A stretch of DNA of 8,469 nt, taken from positions 1 through 8,469 of the forward strand of contig SFFC01000095.1 of assembly GCA_004556985.1 (NCBI GenBank). The letters run 5' to 3'. This document shows positions 1 to 6,274 of this stretch, piece by piece. The notes under the pieces are model-generated. The model searched no databases and had not been told where the DNA came from. It worked only from the letters and a program-made list of their open reading frames with translations. This DNA comes from Clostridiales bacterium. GTDB taxonomy: Bacteria > Bacillota > Clostridia > Christensenellales > Aristaeellaceae. Every line of letters starts with the position of its first letter. The stretch's first letter is position 1. A program made the translations under genes and the position numbers.

Positions 1-19
1 AACCGGCATGATGCCGGTT
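1..19 (+). other. Inverted repeat (hairpin) at the left edge, probably between pstS and pstC
   Basis: The first 19 bases form a nearly perfect palindrome: AACCGGCA pairs with TGCCGGTT around a 3-base loop (8 bp). A weaker pair, TTGCAT at 18-23 with ATGCAA at 37-42, follows. No run of T follows the first stem, so it is not a convincing intrinsic terminator. In Pst operons a stem-loop between pstS and pstC often stabilises the abundant pstS mRNA or limits read-through. That role is inferred here, since pstS lies outside the window and the left side of the stem may be cut by the edge. No promoter is recognisable in 20-109. Confidence 0.45.
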
Positions 20-109
20 GCATTTCCGACCAAGTGATGCAAGTCCCATGGCTTTGAGGCCGAGTCCGAAGCTTTGCAGAGAGACTTTCAGAGTAAAAGG
101 AGATCAACC

Positions 110-988
110 ATGGAAGCACACTATCAGAAGAAGGCGCGCCGGGAAAAGGCGATGGAGATCGTCTTCCTGGCGGCGGCATGCGTGTCGATCCTCTGCGTGC
201 TGCTGATCTGCCTGTTCCTGCTGGCCAACGGTCTGCCCGCCATGGGGGAGATCGGCCCGCTCAAATTCCTCTCCGGAACGACCTGGAAGCCGGGCGCGGA
301 TATCTACGGCATCTTCCCGATGATCCTGGGCAGCATCTTTGTGACGGCGGGCGCGCTGATCCTGGGCGTGCCCATCGCGCTGCTGACGGCCATCCAGCTG
401 GCCTTCTTCTGCCCGGAGAAGCTCTACCGCGTCGTCAAGCCGGCCGTCGAGCTGCTGGCGGGCATCCCCTCGGTCGTCTACGGCTTTTTCGGCATCGTCG
501 TGCTCGTGCCGTTTGTGCGCGCGCTCGGCGAGCCTTGGGACGGCAGCGGCAATTCAATGCTGACGGCCTCCATCCTGCTGGCCATCATGATCCTGCCGAC
601 GATCGTCGGCGTCGTGGAGCCGGCGCTGCGCGCCGTGCCGCGCAGCTACTATGAGGGCGCGCTGGCGCTGGGCGCGACGCATGAGCGCAGCGTCTATACG
701 GCGGTCGTGCCCGCCGCCTCCAGCGGCATCCTCGCGGGCATCGTGCTGGGCATCGGCCGCGCGATGGGCGAGACGATGGCCGTCATCATGGTCGCGGGCA
801 ATCAGGCGCGCATGCCCAAGGGCATTTTGCAGGGTATCCGCACGCTGACCGGCAACATCGTCATCGAGATGGGCTATGCCGCCGGGCTGCACCGTGAGGC
901 GCTCATCGCCACAGGCGTCGTGCTCTTTGTGTTCATCCTGCTGATCAATCTCTCGTTCTCCGCGCTCAAGAGGAGGAAAAAGGCATGA
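110..988 (+). CDS. pstC: Phosphate ABC transporter permease PstC
   Basis: One of the two membrane subunits of the high-affinity phosphate importer PstSCAB; with PstA it forms the channel that receives phosphate from PstS, driven by PstB. The 292-residue length is normal. About six hydrophobic segments are visible, near residues 17-39, 67-99, 111-136, 151-169, 205-225 and 264-284. The family motif GIPSVVYGFFG lies at 118-128, and the EAA-type loop that contacts the ATPase is around 180-210 (YEGALALGAT and the following residues, ending ILAG). The start is the ATG at 110, preceded 7 bases earlier by AGGAG (98-102); an in-frame TTG at 74 has no such site. The stop overlaps the pstA start in an ATGA. 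Identification is firm because PstA, PstB and PhoU follow in standard order. Confidence 0.96.
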   Translation: MEAHYQKKARREKAMEIVFLAAACVSILCVLLICLFLLANGLPAMGEIGPLKFLSGTTWKPGADIYGIFPMILGSIFVTAGALILGVPIALLTAIQLAFFCPEKLYRVVKPAVELLAGIPSVVYGFFGIVVLVPFVRALGEPWDGSGNSMLTASILLAIMILPTIVGVVEPALRAVPRSYYEGALALGATHERSVYTAVVPAASSGILAGIVLGIGRAMGETMAVIMVAGNQARMPKGILQGIRTLTGNIVIEMGYAAGLHREALIATGVVLFVFILLINLSFSALKRRKKA

Positions 989-1899
989 CGAAGGACTACC
1001 TGAAGGAGGAGAAGCGACAGCCGGCCGCGCCCCAAAAGGGCATCAATACCGTCTCCTTTGCGGATAGAATGCGCAGCTACCGGCATCATCCCGGCTCCTT
1101 CCTGCTGTTTCTTGTGACCAATGCGGCGGCGTGCGTGACGGTGCTGGTGCTCGGCTTTCTGCTGGTGTATATCCTTGGCAACGGCGTCCCGAACCTGCGC
1201 CCTGAGATGTTCTCCCTGACCTATACCTCGGATAACCAGTCGATGCTGCCCGCGATCATCAATACCTGCACGATGACGCTGCTCTCGCTGCTCGTCGCCG
1301 TGCCCGTGGGCATCGGCTCGGCCATCTACCTGGTCGAGTATGCGAAAAAGGGCAGCCGGGTCGTCAGCCTTGTGCGCGTGACGACAGAGACGCTCTCGGG
1401 CATCCCCTCGATCGTCTACGGCCTGTTCGGCATGCTCTTCTTCTCCAACACGCTGCACTTTGGCTACTCGATGCTCTCCGGCGCGCTGACGCTGGCGATT
1501 ATGATCCTCCCGCTGATCATGCGCACGACGGAGGAGGCGCTGCTTTCCGTGCCGGATATGTACCGCGAGGGCAGCTTCGGCCTGGGCGCGGGGCGGCTGC
1601 GCACGGTGATGTGCATCGTGCTGCCCACGGCCGTGCCCGGCATCCTCTCGGGCATCATCCTCGCCATCGGGCGCATCGTCGGCGAGACGGCGGCGCTCAT
1701 GTATACCTCCGGCACCGTCGCCAAGATTGCGGGGCTCTTTGACTCCGGCAGCACGCTTGCGCTGCACATGTACAAGCAGGCCTCCGAGGGCCTCTACACC
1801 CAGCAGGCCTATGCGACCAGCGTCGTGCTGCTGGTGCTCGTGCTGCTCATCAACTTCGCCTCCAGCCAGGTTGCCAAGAAGATTACGAAAGGCAGGTAA
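985..1899 (+). CDS. pstA: Phosphate ABC transporter permease PstA
   Basis: Second membrane subunit of the phosphate importer, partner of PstC. The 304 residues include a charged cytoplasmic N-terminus of about 35 residues, then hydrophobic segments near 39-63, 90-119, 139-158, 163-178, 212-230 and 278-295. The motif GIPSIVYGLFG at 139-149 matches the one in PstC. The EAA-type coupling loop is around 194-224, starting REGSFGLGAG, and RIVGETAALMYTSG at 230-243 is typical of PstA. The ATG lies inside the pstC stop (4-base overlap) and is preceded by AGGAGG within the end of pstC, suggesting translational coupling. The length and the position between pstC and pstB are standard; nothing is missing. 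Confidence 0.96.
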   Translation: MTKDYLKEEKRQPAAPQKGINTVSFADRMRSYRHHPGSFLLFLVTNAAACVTVLVLGFLLVYILGNGVPNLRPEMFSLTYTSDNQSMLPAIINTCTMTLLSLLVAVPVGIGSAIYLVEYAKKGSRVVSLVRVTTETLSGIPSIVYGLFGMLFFSNTLHFGYSMLSGALTLAIMILPLIMRTTEEALLSVPDMYREGSFGLGAGRLRTVMCIVLPTAVPGILSGIILAIGRIVGETAALMYTSGTVAKIAGLFDSGSTLALHMYKQASEGLYTQQAYATSVVLLVLVLLINFASSQVAKKITKGR

Positions 1900-1908
1900 C
1901 CCAACACC

Positions 1909-2661
1909 ATGGCCAACAAATTCACCGTCCGGAACATGGACCTTTTTTACGGCGGCTTTCAGGCGCTCAAAAGCATCAACCTCGACATGCCCGCCAACGA
2001 GATCACGGCCTTCATCGGCCCCTCGGGCTGCGGCAAATCGACCTTTCTCAAGAGCCTCAACCGGATGAACGACCTGGTCGAAGACTGCCGCATCACCGGC
2101 GATGTGCGCCTGGACGGCGAGGACATCTATGGGAACATGGACGTCAGCGAGCTGCGCCGGCGCGTGGGCATGGTCTTCCAGAAGCCGAATCCGTTCCCAA
2201 TGAGCGTCTACGACAACATCGCCTATGGCCCGCGTACACACGGCATCACGGCGAAGGCGGAGCTCGATGAAATCGTCGAAAAGAGCCTGCGCGACGCCGC
2301 TATCTGGGATGAGGTCAAGGACAGGCTCAGAAAGAGCGCGCTTGGCCTCTCCGGCGGACAGCAGCAGCGCCTGTGCATCGCGCGCGCGCTGGCGGTCAAA
2401 CCGGAGGTTATCCTGATGGACGAGCCGACGAGCGCGCTCGACCCGATTTCGACCAGCAAGATCGAGGACCTCGTGCTGGACATCAAAAAGGACTACACCA
2501 TCATCATGGTCACGCACAACATGCAGCAGGCGACGCGCGTCTCGGACAAGACCGTCTTCTTCCTGCTGGGCGAGATCATCGAGAGCGGCGACACGGAGCA
2601 GATCTTCTCCGATCCGAAGGACAAGCGGACGGAGGATTACATCACGGGCCGGTTCGGCTGA
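1909..2661 (+). CDS. pstB: Phosphate ABC transporter ATP-binding protein PstB
   Basis: Cytoplasmic ATPase of the phosphate importer; it dimerises and hydrolyses ATP to drive PstCA. The 250 residues are full length for the family, and all nucleotide-binding elements are present in order: Walker A GPSGCGKST at 37-45, Q-loop glutamine 91 (VFQKPNPFP), signature LSGGQ at 147-151, Walker B ILMDEP at 168-173 with catalytic E172, D-loop SALD at 175-178 and the switch histidine H203 (VTHNM). FQKPNPFPMS and the C-terminal end TEDYITGRFG are characteristic of PstB rather than other importer ATPases. The ATG follows pstA by 9 bases with only a weak Shine-Dalgarno (AAAGGCAGG near the pstA stop), so translation is probably coupled to pstA. 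Confidence 0.98.
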   Translation: MANKFTVRNMDLFYGGFQALKSINLDMPANEITAFIGPSGCGKSTFLKSLNRMNDLVEDCRITGDVRLDGEDIYGNMDVSELRRRVGMVFQKPNPFPMSVYDNIAYGPRTHGITAKAELDEIVEKSLRDAAIWDEVKDRLRKSALGLSGGQQQRLCIARALAVKPEVILMDEPTSALDPISTSKIEDLVLDIKKDYTIIMVTHNMQQATRVSDKTVFFLLGEIIESGDTEQIFSDPKDKRTEDYITGRFG

Positions 2662-2697
2662 TGGCAGCCGGATTTGCGGGCAAGGAGAGGAATAATC

Positions 2698-3345
2698 ATG
2701 ACGCGCAAGCAGTATGATATGCAGCTCAAGCAGCTGAACGACGAGCTCATCCGCATGGGCGAGATGATTGAAAAGGCGATCAGCGACGCGGTGACGGCAC
2801 TGGTCAGCCGCGACGACGGCAAGGCGAGGGAGATCATCGCCTTTGACGAGGAGATCGACCAGCAGGAGCGGCTGGTGGAGACGATGTGCTTCAAGCTTCT
2901 GCTCTCCCAGCAGCCCGTGGCGCGCGATCTGCGGATGGTCTCCTCCGCGCTCAAGATGATCACGGACATGGAGCGCATCGGCGATCACGCGGCGGACATC
3001 TCCGAGATCGAGCTGATGCTCGAGAGCCTGCCGCGCATGAGCAACGACCACCTGCGCGAGATGGCGACGCAGACGAGCGTGATGCTCATCCGCAGCCTGG
3101 AGGCCTTCGTGGAGAAGGACCAGCAGAAGGCGCAGTGGGTCATCGACCACGACGACGTGGTGGACGATCTCTTTGACGCGGTCAAGGGCGAGCTCATCGC
3201 TGCGATCCACGAGGATCCCGAAAAGGGCGAGCTGGCGACCGATCTGCTGATGGCGGCGAAATACTTTGAGCGCATCGGCGACCACGCGACCAACATCGCC
3301 GAATGGGCGATCTTCGCGATGACCGGCAAGCATGTCAGCGATTAA
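2698..3345 (+). CDS. phoU: Phosphate signalling and transport regulator PhoU
   Basis: PhoU is a cytoplasmic helical protein that, in studied bacteria, links the Pst importer to the PhoR kinase so that the Pho response is off when phosphate is plentiful. The 215 residues form two similar three-helix units, each ending in the metal-binding signature of the family: ERIGDHAADI at 92-101 and ERIGDHATNI at 191-200. The ATG at 2698 is preceded by AAGGAGAGG (2682-2690); an upstream TTG at 2674 would add eight residues but lies before that site. The gene is 36 bases after pstB and closes the operon. No T-rich terminator follows directly; the next bases enter the inverted-repeat region. Confidence 0.96.
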   Translation: MTRKQYDMQLKQLNDELIRMGEMIEKAISDAVTALVSRDDGKAREIIAFDEEIDQQERLVETMCFKLLLSQQPVARDLRMVSSALKMITDMERIGDHAADISEIELMLESLPRMSNDHLREMATQTSVMLIRSLEAFVEKDQQKAQWVIDHDDVVDDLFDAVKGELIAAIHEDPEKGELATDLLMAAKYFERIGDHATNIAEWAIFAMTGKHVSD

Positions 3346-3377
3346 AGCTTGAAGCTGCGCGCGAAGCGAAGAAGGGA

Positions 3378-3402
3378 GTTTGAGGGATGAAATCCCTCAA
3401 GC
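3378..3402 (+). repeat. Perfect GAA-loop hairpin after phoU
   Basis: TTGAGGGAT (3380-3388) pairs perfectly with ATCCCTCAA (3392-3400) around a GAA loop, with a further T-G and G-C pair outside (3378-3379 with 3401-3402). It lies 32 bases after the phoU stop and has no T-run behind it. It could protect the 3' end of the pst-phoU message or act as a weak terminator, but it looks more like the left part of the larger inverted-repeat element that continues to about 3532. A second small stem follows: TTGGGC (3407-3412) with GCCCAA (3417-3422) around AGCA. Confidence 0.75.
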
Positions 3403-3423
3403 GGGTTTGGGCAGCAGCCCAAC

Positions 3424-3497
3424 GTATCCCAAATCGAAAAGAAAAGCAGTTTCAGAGCAGGATGCGAAGCATCCTACGATTGAAACGGGTTGGGTAC
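3424..3497 (+). repeat. Long imperfect inverted repeat (nested hairpin)
   Basis: Three nested stems share one axis. Outer: 3424-3435 with 3487-3497, pairing GTA then CCCAA against TTGGG then TAC, with one bulged T (3427), one A-G mismatch and a T-G pair. Middle: GTTTCA (3449-3454) with TGAAAC (3481-3486). Inner: AGGATGC (3459-3465) with GCATCCT (3469-3475) around a GAA loop, the same loop as the upstream hairpin. An A-rich bulge (3437-3448) sits on the left arm only. The layout suggests a dispersed palindromic element or a structured untranslated RNA. I cannot count copies elsewhere, so its repetitive nature is inferred. An open frame of 65 codons from 3387 runs through it but is probably meaningless. 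Confidence 0.6.
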
Positions 3498-3517
3498 AGC
3501 GGCAGCATGGAGGGAAG

Positions 3518-3532
3518 TGCGCCTGCGGCGCA
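3518..3532 (+). repeat. Short GC-rich hairpin at the right end of the element
   Basis: TGCGCC (3518-3523) pairs with GGCGCA (3527-3532) around TGC. A further self-complementary GGCGCC lies at 3542-3547 and could pair with either arm. No T-run follows. Beyond it the sequence turns AT-richer into the promoter region, so this is taken as the right boundary of the structured part of the intergenic gap. Confidence 0.5.
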
Positions 3533-3551
3533 AAGAAAAGCGGCGCCACGA

Positions 3552-3571
3552 GGATTTAACCTGGATTTAAC
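3552..3571 (+). promoter_or_regulatory. Candidate Pho box (11-bp-period direct repeat)
   Basis: Two identical 9-base copies of GGATTTAAC (3552-3560 and 3563-3571) are separated by CT, giving an exact 11-base period for the TTTAAC core (3555 and 3566). PhoB/PhoP-family regulators bind direct repeats with this period; the Bacillus PhoP half-site is usually given as TTAACA, and here the halves read TTAACC and TTAACG. The repeat ends 9 bases before a -35 box, a reasonable place for an activator, and the promoter drives a phosphate cotransporter followed by a PhoB-type regulator. A poorer copy (CTTTAC) falls in phase at 3588-3593. Function is inferred. Confidence 0.6.
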
Positions 3572-3580
3572 GAATTGTTC

Positions 3581-3609
3581 TTGACGGCTTTACACAGGCT
3601 TGCTAATAT
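3581..3609 (+). promoter_or_regulatory. Sigma-A-type promoter for the cotransporter-phoB operon
   Basis: The -35 box TTGACG (3581-3586) is followed after exactly 17 bases by the -10 box TAATAT (3604-3609), with an extended -10 TGC just before it (3601-3603). Transcription would start near 3616, leaving a leader of about 47 bases before the ATG at 3663. The early leader can form a small GC-rich stem (GCGC at 3620-3623 with 3628-3631). No terminator separates this promoter from the next two genes, so the cotransporter and response regulator are probably one transcript. Confidence 0.8.
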
Positions 3610-3662
3610 GGCGACGGATGCGCTGCGGCGCGTCAAGGAAATGTTAAAAGGATGAAAAGCGT

Positions 3663-5429
3663 ATGGATCTATTCGGAGTCCTGAACATGATCTGCGGACT
3701 GGCGCTCTTCCTCTATGGCATGCATGTCATGGGAGAGGGCCTGTCGCGCATGTCCGGCGGCAAGCTGGAGAGTATCCTGGAGCGGCTGACGCAGAGCCGG
3801 ATCCGGGCCGTGCTGCTGGGCGCGGCGGTCACGGCGGTGATCCAGTCCTCCTCGGCGACGACGGTCATGGTCGTCGGCTTCGTCAATTCGGGCATCATGC
3901 GCCTGTCCCAGGCGGCGGGCGTCATCATGGGTGCCAATATCGGCACGACGATCACGAGCTGGATCCTCTCGCTCACGGGCATTGAGAGCAGCAACATTGT
4001 GCTGCGGCTGCTCAAGCCGAGCTCGTTTACGCCCATTCTGGCGATCGTGGGCGTCGGCTTCCTGATGTTCACCAAGTCGGAAAAGAAGCACCATATCGGC
4101 ACCATCCTCATCGGCTTCACCGTGCTCATGTGCGGCATGCAGATGATGAGCGACGCGGTCAAGCCGCTGGCGGACGTGCCGGAATTCACGAGCATCCTGC
4201 TCAAGTTCACCAACCCTGTGCTGGGCATGCTGGCCGGCCTGCTGCTCACGGCGGTGATCCAGTCCTCCTCGGCCTCGGTCGGCATTCTGCAGGCGCTGTG
4301 CGTGACGGGCGCTGTCACCTACGGCGCGGCGCTGCCCATCATCATGGGCCAGAACATCGGCACCTGTGTCACGGCGATCCTCTCCGGCATTGGCGCGAGC
4401 AAGAACGCCCGGCGCGCGGCGCTGATCCATCTCTACTTCAACATCATCGGCACCGTGCTGTTCATGGCGGTGTTCTACGCGATCAACGCGGTCTTCCCGT
4501 TCGCCTTCCTGATGCAGCCGGCGAACGCGGCGGGCATCGCCGTCATCCACACGGTCTTCAACGTCCTGGCGACGCTGGTGCTGCTGCCCTTCTCCCACGG
4601 GCTGGAGCGACTGGCGACCCTCACCATCCGTGACGACGAGCAGACCGAGCGCATCGACGACTTCCAGCTGCTTGACGAGCGCTTCCTTGCAACGCCGGCG
4701 TTTGCCGTGGATCAGTGTCGCGTGGTCGCCGCGCGCATGGCCGAGCTGACGCGGGAGGCGATCTTTGAGGCGATCGATCTGATCGACGGCGGCGAGTTCA
4801 GCGAGGAAAAGGCCGAGCGCATCGAGGCGCTGGAGACGAAGATCGACCGCTATGAGGACAATCTGGGCACCTATATGGTGAAGCTCTCCCGAGCGCAGCT
4901 CTCCCGGGGGGACGGCCAGACCGTTTCCGTGCTGCTGCACTCGATCAGCGACTTTGAGCGCATCTCCGACCACGCAGTCAACCTGCTCGACTCCGCGCGG
5001 GAGATGAACGACAAGAAGCTCTCCTTCTCGCCCATGGCAGCCAGCGAGCTGCATGTCTTCGCGCAGGCCGTGCGCGACATCGTGAAGCGCTCGACGGACT
5101 GCTTCCTGCGCAGCGACGCGGAGCTGGCCAAGACCGTGGAGCCGCTGGAGGCCTGCATCGATCAGCTCAACGTGACGATCAAATCCCGCCACATCGAGCG
5201 GCTGACGAACGGCCAATGTACCATTCAGCTGGGCTTCGTGCTCACCGACATTTCGACCAACTTTGAGCGTGTCTCCGACCATTGCTCCAACATCGCGATC
5301 TACCAGATCCAGATGCCCAAGGATGAGTATGACGCGCACGAATACCTGCTCAACATCCAAAAGCAGGATCACGAGGAGTTCGACCGCGAGGAACTCCGGT
5401 ACGAGCAGCACTACCGGCTGCCGCAGTGA
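3663..5429 (+). CDS. Na+/phosphate cotransporter with PhoU-like C-terminal region
   Basis: Probable sodium-coupled phosphate carrier of the NptA/YjbB type (Na/Pi cotransporter family), 588 residues. The membrane half, about 1-315, contains the two inverted family repeats: QSSSATT at 61-67 followed by GANIGTT at 90-96, and QSSSAS at 200-205 followed by GQNIGT at 229-234. These motifs form the substrate and sodium site in the family. The cytoplasmic half, about 345-560, is helical with two PhoU-like signatures, FERISDHAVN at 431-440 and FERVSDHCSN at 534-543. The ATG at 3663 follows AAAAGGAT (3646-3653) at a slightly long spacing; an ATG at 3652 is out of frame and closes quickly. The gene lies 15 bases before the regulator, behind a candidate Pho box. 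Members of this family can work in uptake or export; direction cannot be read here. Confidence 0.93.
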   Translation: MDLFGVLNMICGLALFLYGMHVMGEGLSRMSGGKLESILERLTQSRIRAVLLGAAVTAVIQSSSATTVMVVGFVNSGIMRLSQAAGVIMGANIGTTITSWILSLTGIESSNIVLRLLKPSSFTPILAIVGVGFLMFTKSEKKHHIGTILIGFTVLMCGMQMMSDAVKPLADVPEFTSILLKFTNPVLGMLAGLLLTAVIQSSSASVGILQALCVTGAVTYGAALPIIMGQNIGTCVTAILSGIGASKNARRAALIHLYFNIIGTVLFMAVFYAINAVFPFAFLMQPANAAGIAVIHTVFNVLATLVLLPFSHGLERLATLTIRDDEQTERIDDFQLLDERFLATPAFAVDQCRVVAARMAELTREAIFEAIDLIDGGEFSEEKAERIEALETKIDRYEDNLGTYMVKLSRAQLSRGDGQTVSVLLHSISDFERISDHAVNLLDSAREMNDKKLSFSPMAASELHVFAQAVRDIVKRSTDCFLRSDAELAKTVEPLEACIDQLNVTIKSRHIERLTNGQCTIQLGFVLTDISTNFERVSDHCSNIAIYQIQMPKDEYDAHEYLLNIQKQDHEEFDREELRYEQHYRLPQ

Positions 5430-5444
5430 CGGGAGGCAAAGGCC

Positions 5445-6119
5445 GTGATCTACATCGTCGAGGACGATCGCAACATTCAGGAAATCGAGCTCTTTGCGCT
5501 CAAGAACAGCGGCTATCAGGCGGCAGGCTTTGAGACGGCGAAGGAGTTTTACAAGGCGCTCGACACCCGCCTGCCCGAGCTGATTCTGCTGGACATCATG
5601 CTGCCCGACGAGGACGGCATGAGCATCCTCAAGCGGCTGCGCGCCCGTCCGGACACGCAGCGCATTCCTGTCATCCTCGTGACGGCCAAGGCGACGGAGA
5701 TCGACAAGGTCAAGGGGCTTGACGGCGGCGCGGACGACTATATCGCCAAGCCCTTCGGCGTGATGGAGATGATCGCGCGGGTCAAGGCGCTGCTGCGCCG
5801 CTCCGGCGGGGCAGAGGCCAGCCTGTTGACCTGCGGCGACGTGACGCTGGACAGTGAGCGCAGGATGGTCTTCGTCGGCGGCAGGCCGGTCGAGCTGACC
5901 TACAAGGAGTTTGAGCTGCTGCGCCTGCTGATGAAGAACCACGGCATCGTCATCTCCCGCGACGTCATCATGGAGCGCGTCTGGGATTCGAGCTTCGAGG
6001 GAGAATCCAGGACGATCGACGTCCATGTACGCACGCTGCGCCAGAAGCTCGGGACGGCGGGCTCGCTGATCAAGACCATCCGCAACGTCGGCTACATGGC
6101 GGACGCGACTAAGGCATAA
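5445..6119 (+). CDS. phoB: Phosphate-regulon response regulator, OmpR/PhoB family
   Basis: DNA-binding response regulator, called PhoB in enterics and PhoP in Bacillus. The 224 residues comprise a receiver domain (about 1-118) with the acidic pocket E6-D7-D8, phospho-acceptor D50 (LILLDIMLP), T80 and K102-P103, then a winged-helix domain (about 128-218) with YKEFELLRLL at 153-162, the recognition-helix region TIDVHVRTLRQKL at 190-202 and the wing TIRNVGYM at 211-218. The start is a GTG at 5445 preceded by GGGAGG (5431-5436). Assignment to the Pho system rests on flanking phosphate genes and the adjacent PhoR-type kinase, since the receiver alone does not separate close OmpR-family members. 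A terminator follows. Confidence 0.92.
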   Translation: MIYIVEDDRNIQEIELFALKNSGYQAAGFETAKEFYKALDTRLPELILLDIMLPDEDGMSILKRLRARPDTQRIPVILVTAKATEIDKVKGLDGGADDYIAKPFGVMEMIARVKALLRRSGGAEASLLTCGDVTLDSERRMVFVGGRPVELTYKEFELLRLLMKNHGIVISRDVIMERVWDSSFEGESRTIDVHVRTLRQKLGTAGSLIKTIRNVGYMADATKA

Positions 6120-6152
6120 GCCGCGATGGGCGGCAGGGATCAACCGAAGAGC

Positions 6153-6224
6153 GGGGAGAAGGGCGCCCCGGATACCGGCCTGAACATACGGCGCGGGAAC
6201 GGGCGCTTTCTCCCCTTTTTCTTT
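6153..6224 (+). terminator. Intrinsic terminator after phoB
   Basis: GGGGAGAA (6153-6160) pairs with TTCTCCCC (6208-6215), and inside it GCGCCC (6163-6168) pairs with GGGCGC (6201-6206); the small internal loop is GG opposite T. The top is a GC-rich loop of about 32 bases that may fold further. The stem is followed directly by TTTTTCTTT (6216-6224). This is the classic form of a rho-independent terminator, although the loop is larger than usual. It should end most transcripts from the cotransporter-phoB promoter before the kinase gene. A minor stem (GCCGC with GCGGC, 6120-6134) lies just after the phoB stop. Confidence 0.8.
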
Positions 6225-6235
6225 GAAATGCGTCA

Positions 6236-6244
6236 TGCTATAAT
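6236..6244 (+). promoter_or_regulatory. Extended -10 promoter for phoR
   Basis: TGCTATAAT is a perfect extended -10 element. At 17 bases spacing the -35 position is TTTTTC (6216-6221), a poor match inside the terminator T-run, while TTGAAA (6223-6228) is too close to serve. Extended -10 promoters can work without a good -35. Transcription would begin near 6251, giving a leader of about 24 bases before the phoR ATG, which contains the Shine-Dalgarno AAGGGAGAG. No 11-base repeat like that at 3552-3571 is seen, so expression may be constitutive. Confidence 0.7.
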
Positions 6245-6274
6245 CAGGGCAGTCCCCGGAAGGGAGAGAGGCTC

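Noticed and set aside
74..109. Upstream TTG start for pstC adding 12 residues
   Set aside because: The ribosome-binding AGGAG (98-102) lies inside this extension at the right distance for the ATG at 110, and no comparable site precedes the TTG.
2674..2697. Upstream TTG start for phoU adding eight residues
   Set aside because: AAGGAGAGG at 2682-2690 lies downstream of the TTG and is correctly spaced for the ATG at 2698; the PhoU family begins near that methionine.
874..3333. 819-codon open frame on the minus strand opposite pstC-pstA-pstB-phoU
   Set aside because: It lies antisense to four well-identified genes, has a low-complexity His/Arg/Asp/Ala-rich product with no recognisable domain, and is an expected effect of GC-rich codon bias.
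3387..3584. Possible 65-residue basic small protein between phoU and the cotransporter
   Set aside because: Its ATG is in the loop side of a perfect hairpin, the frame runs through all the inverted repeats and ends in the candidate Pho box region, and the product has no recognisable feature. It is better explained as chance translation of the repeat element, though conservation was not testable.
6223..6228. TTGAAA as the -35 box of the phoR promoter
   Set aside because: It is only 10 bases from TATAAT, too close for sigma-A recognition; the extended -10 explains the promoter better.
3669..6236. 855-codon open frame on the minus strand opposite the cotransporter and phoB
   Set aside because: Same artefact: the product is repetitive in charged residues and the + strand genes carry complete family motifs. 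The 428-codon minus frame at 6233-7519 opposite phoR was dismissed for the same reason.
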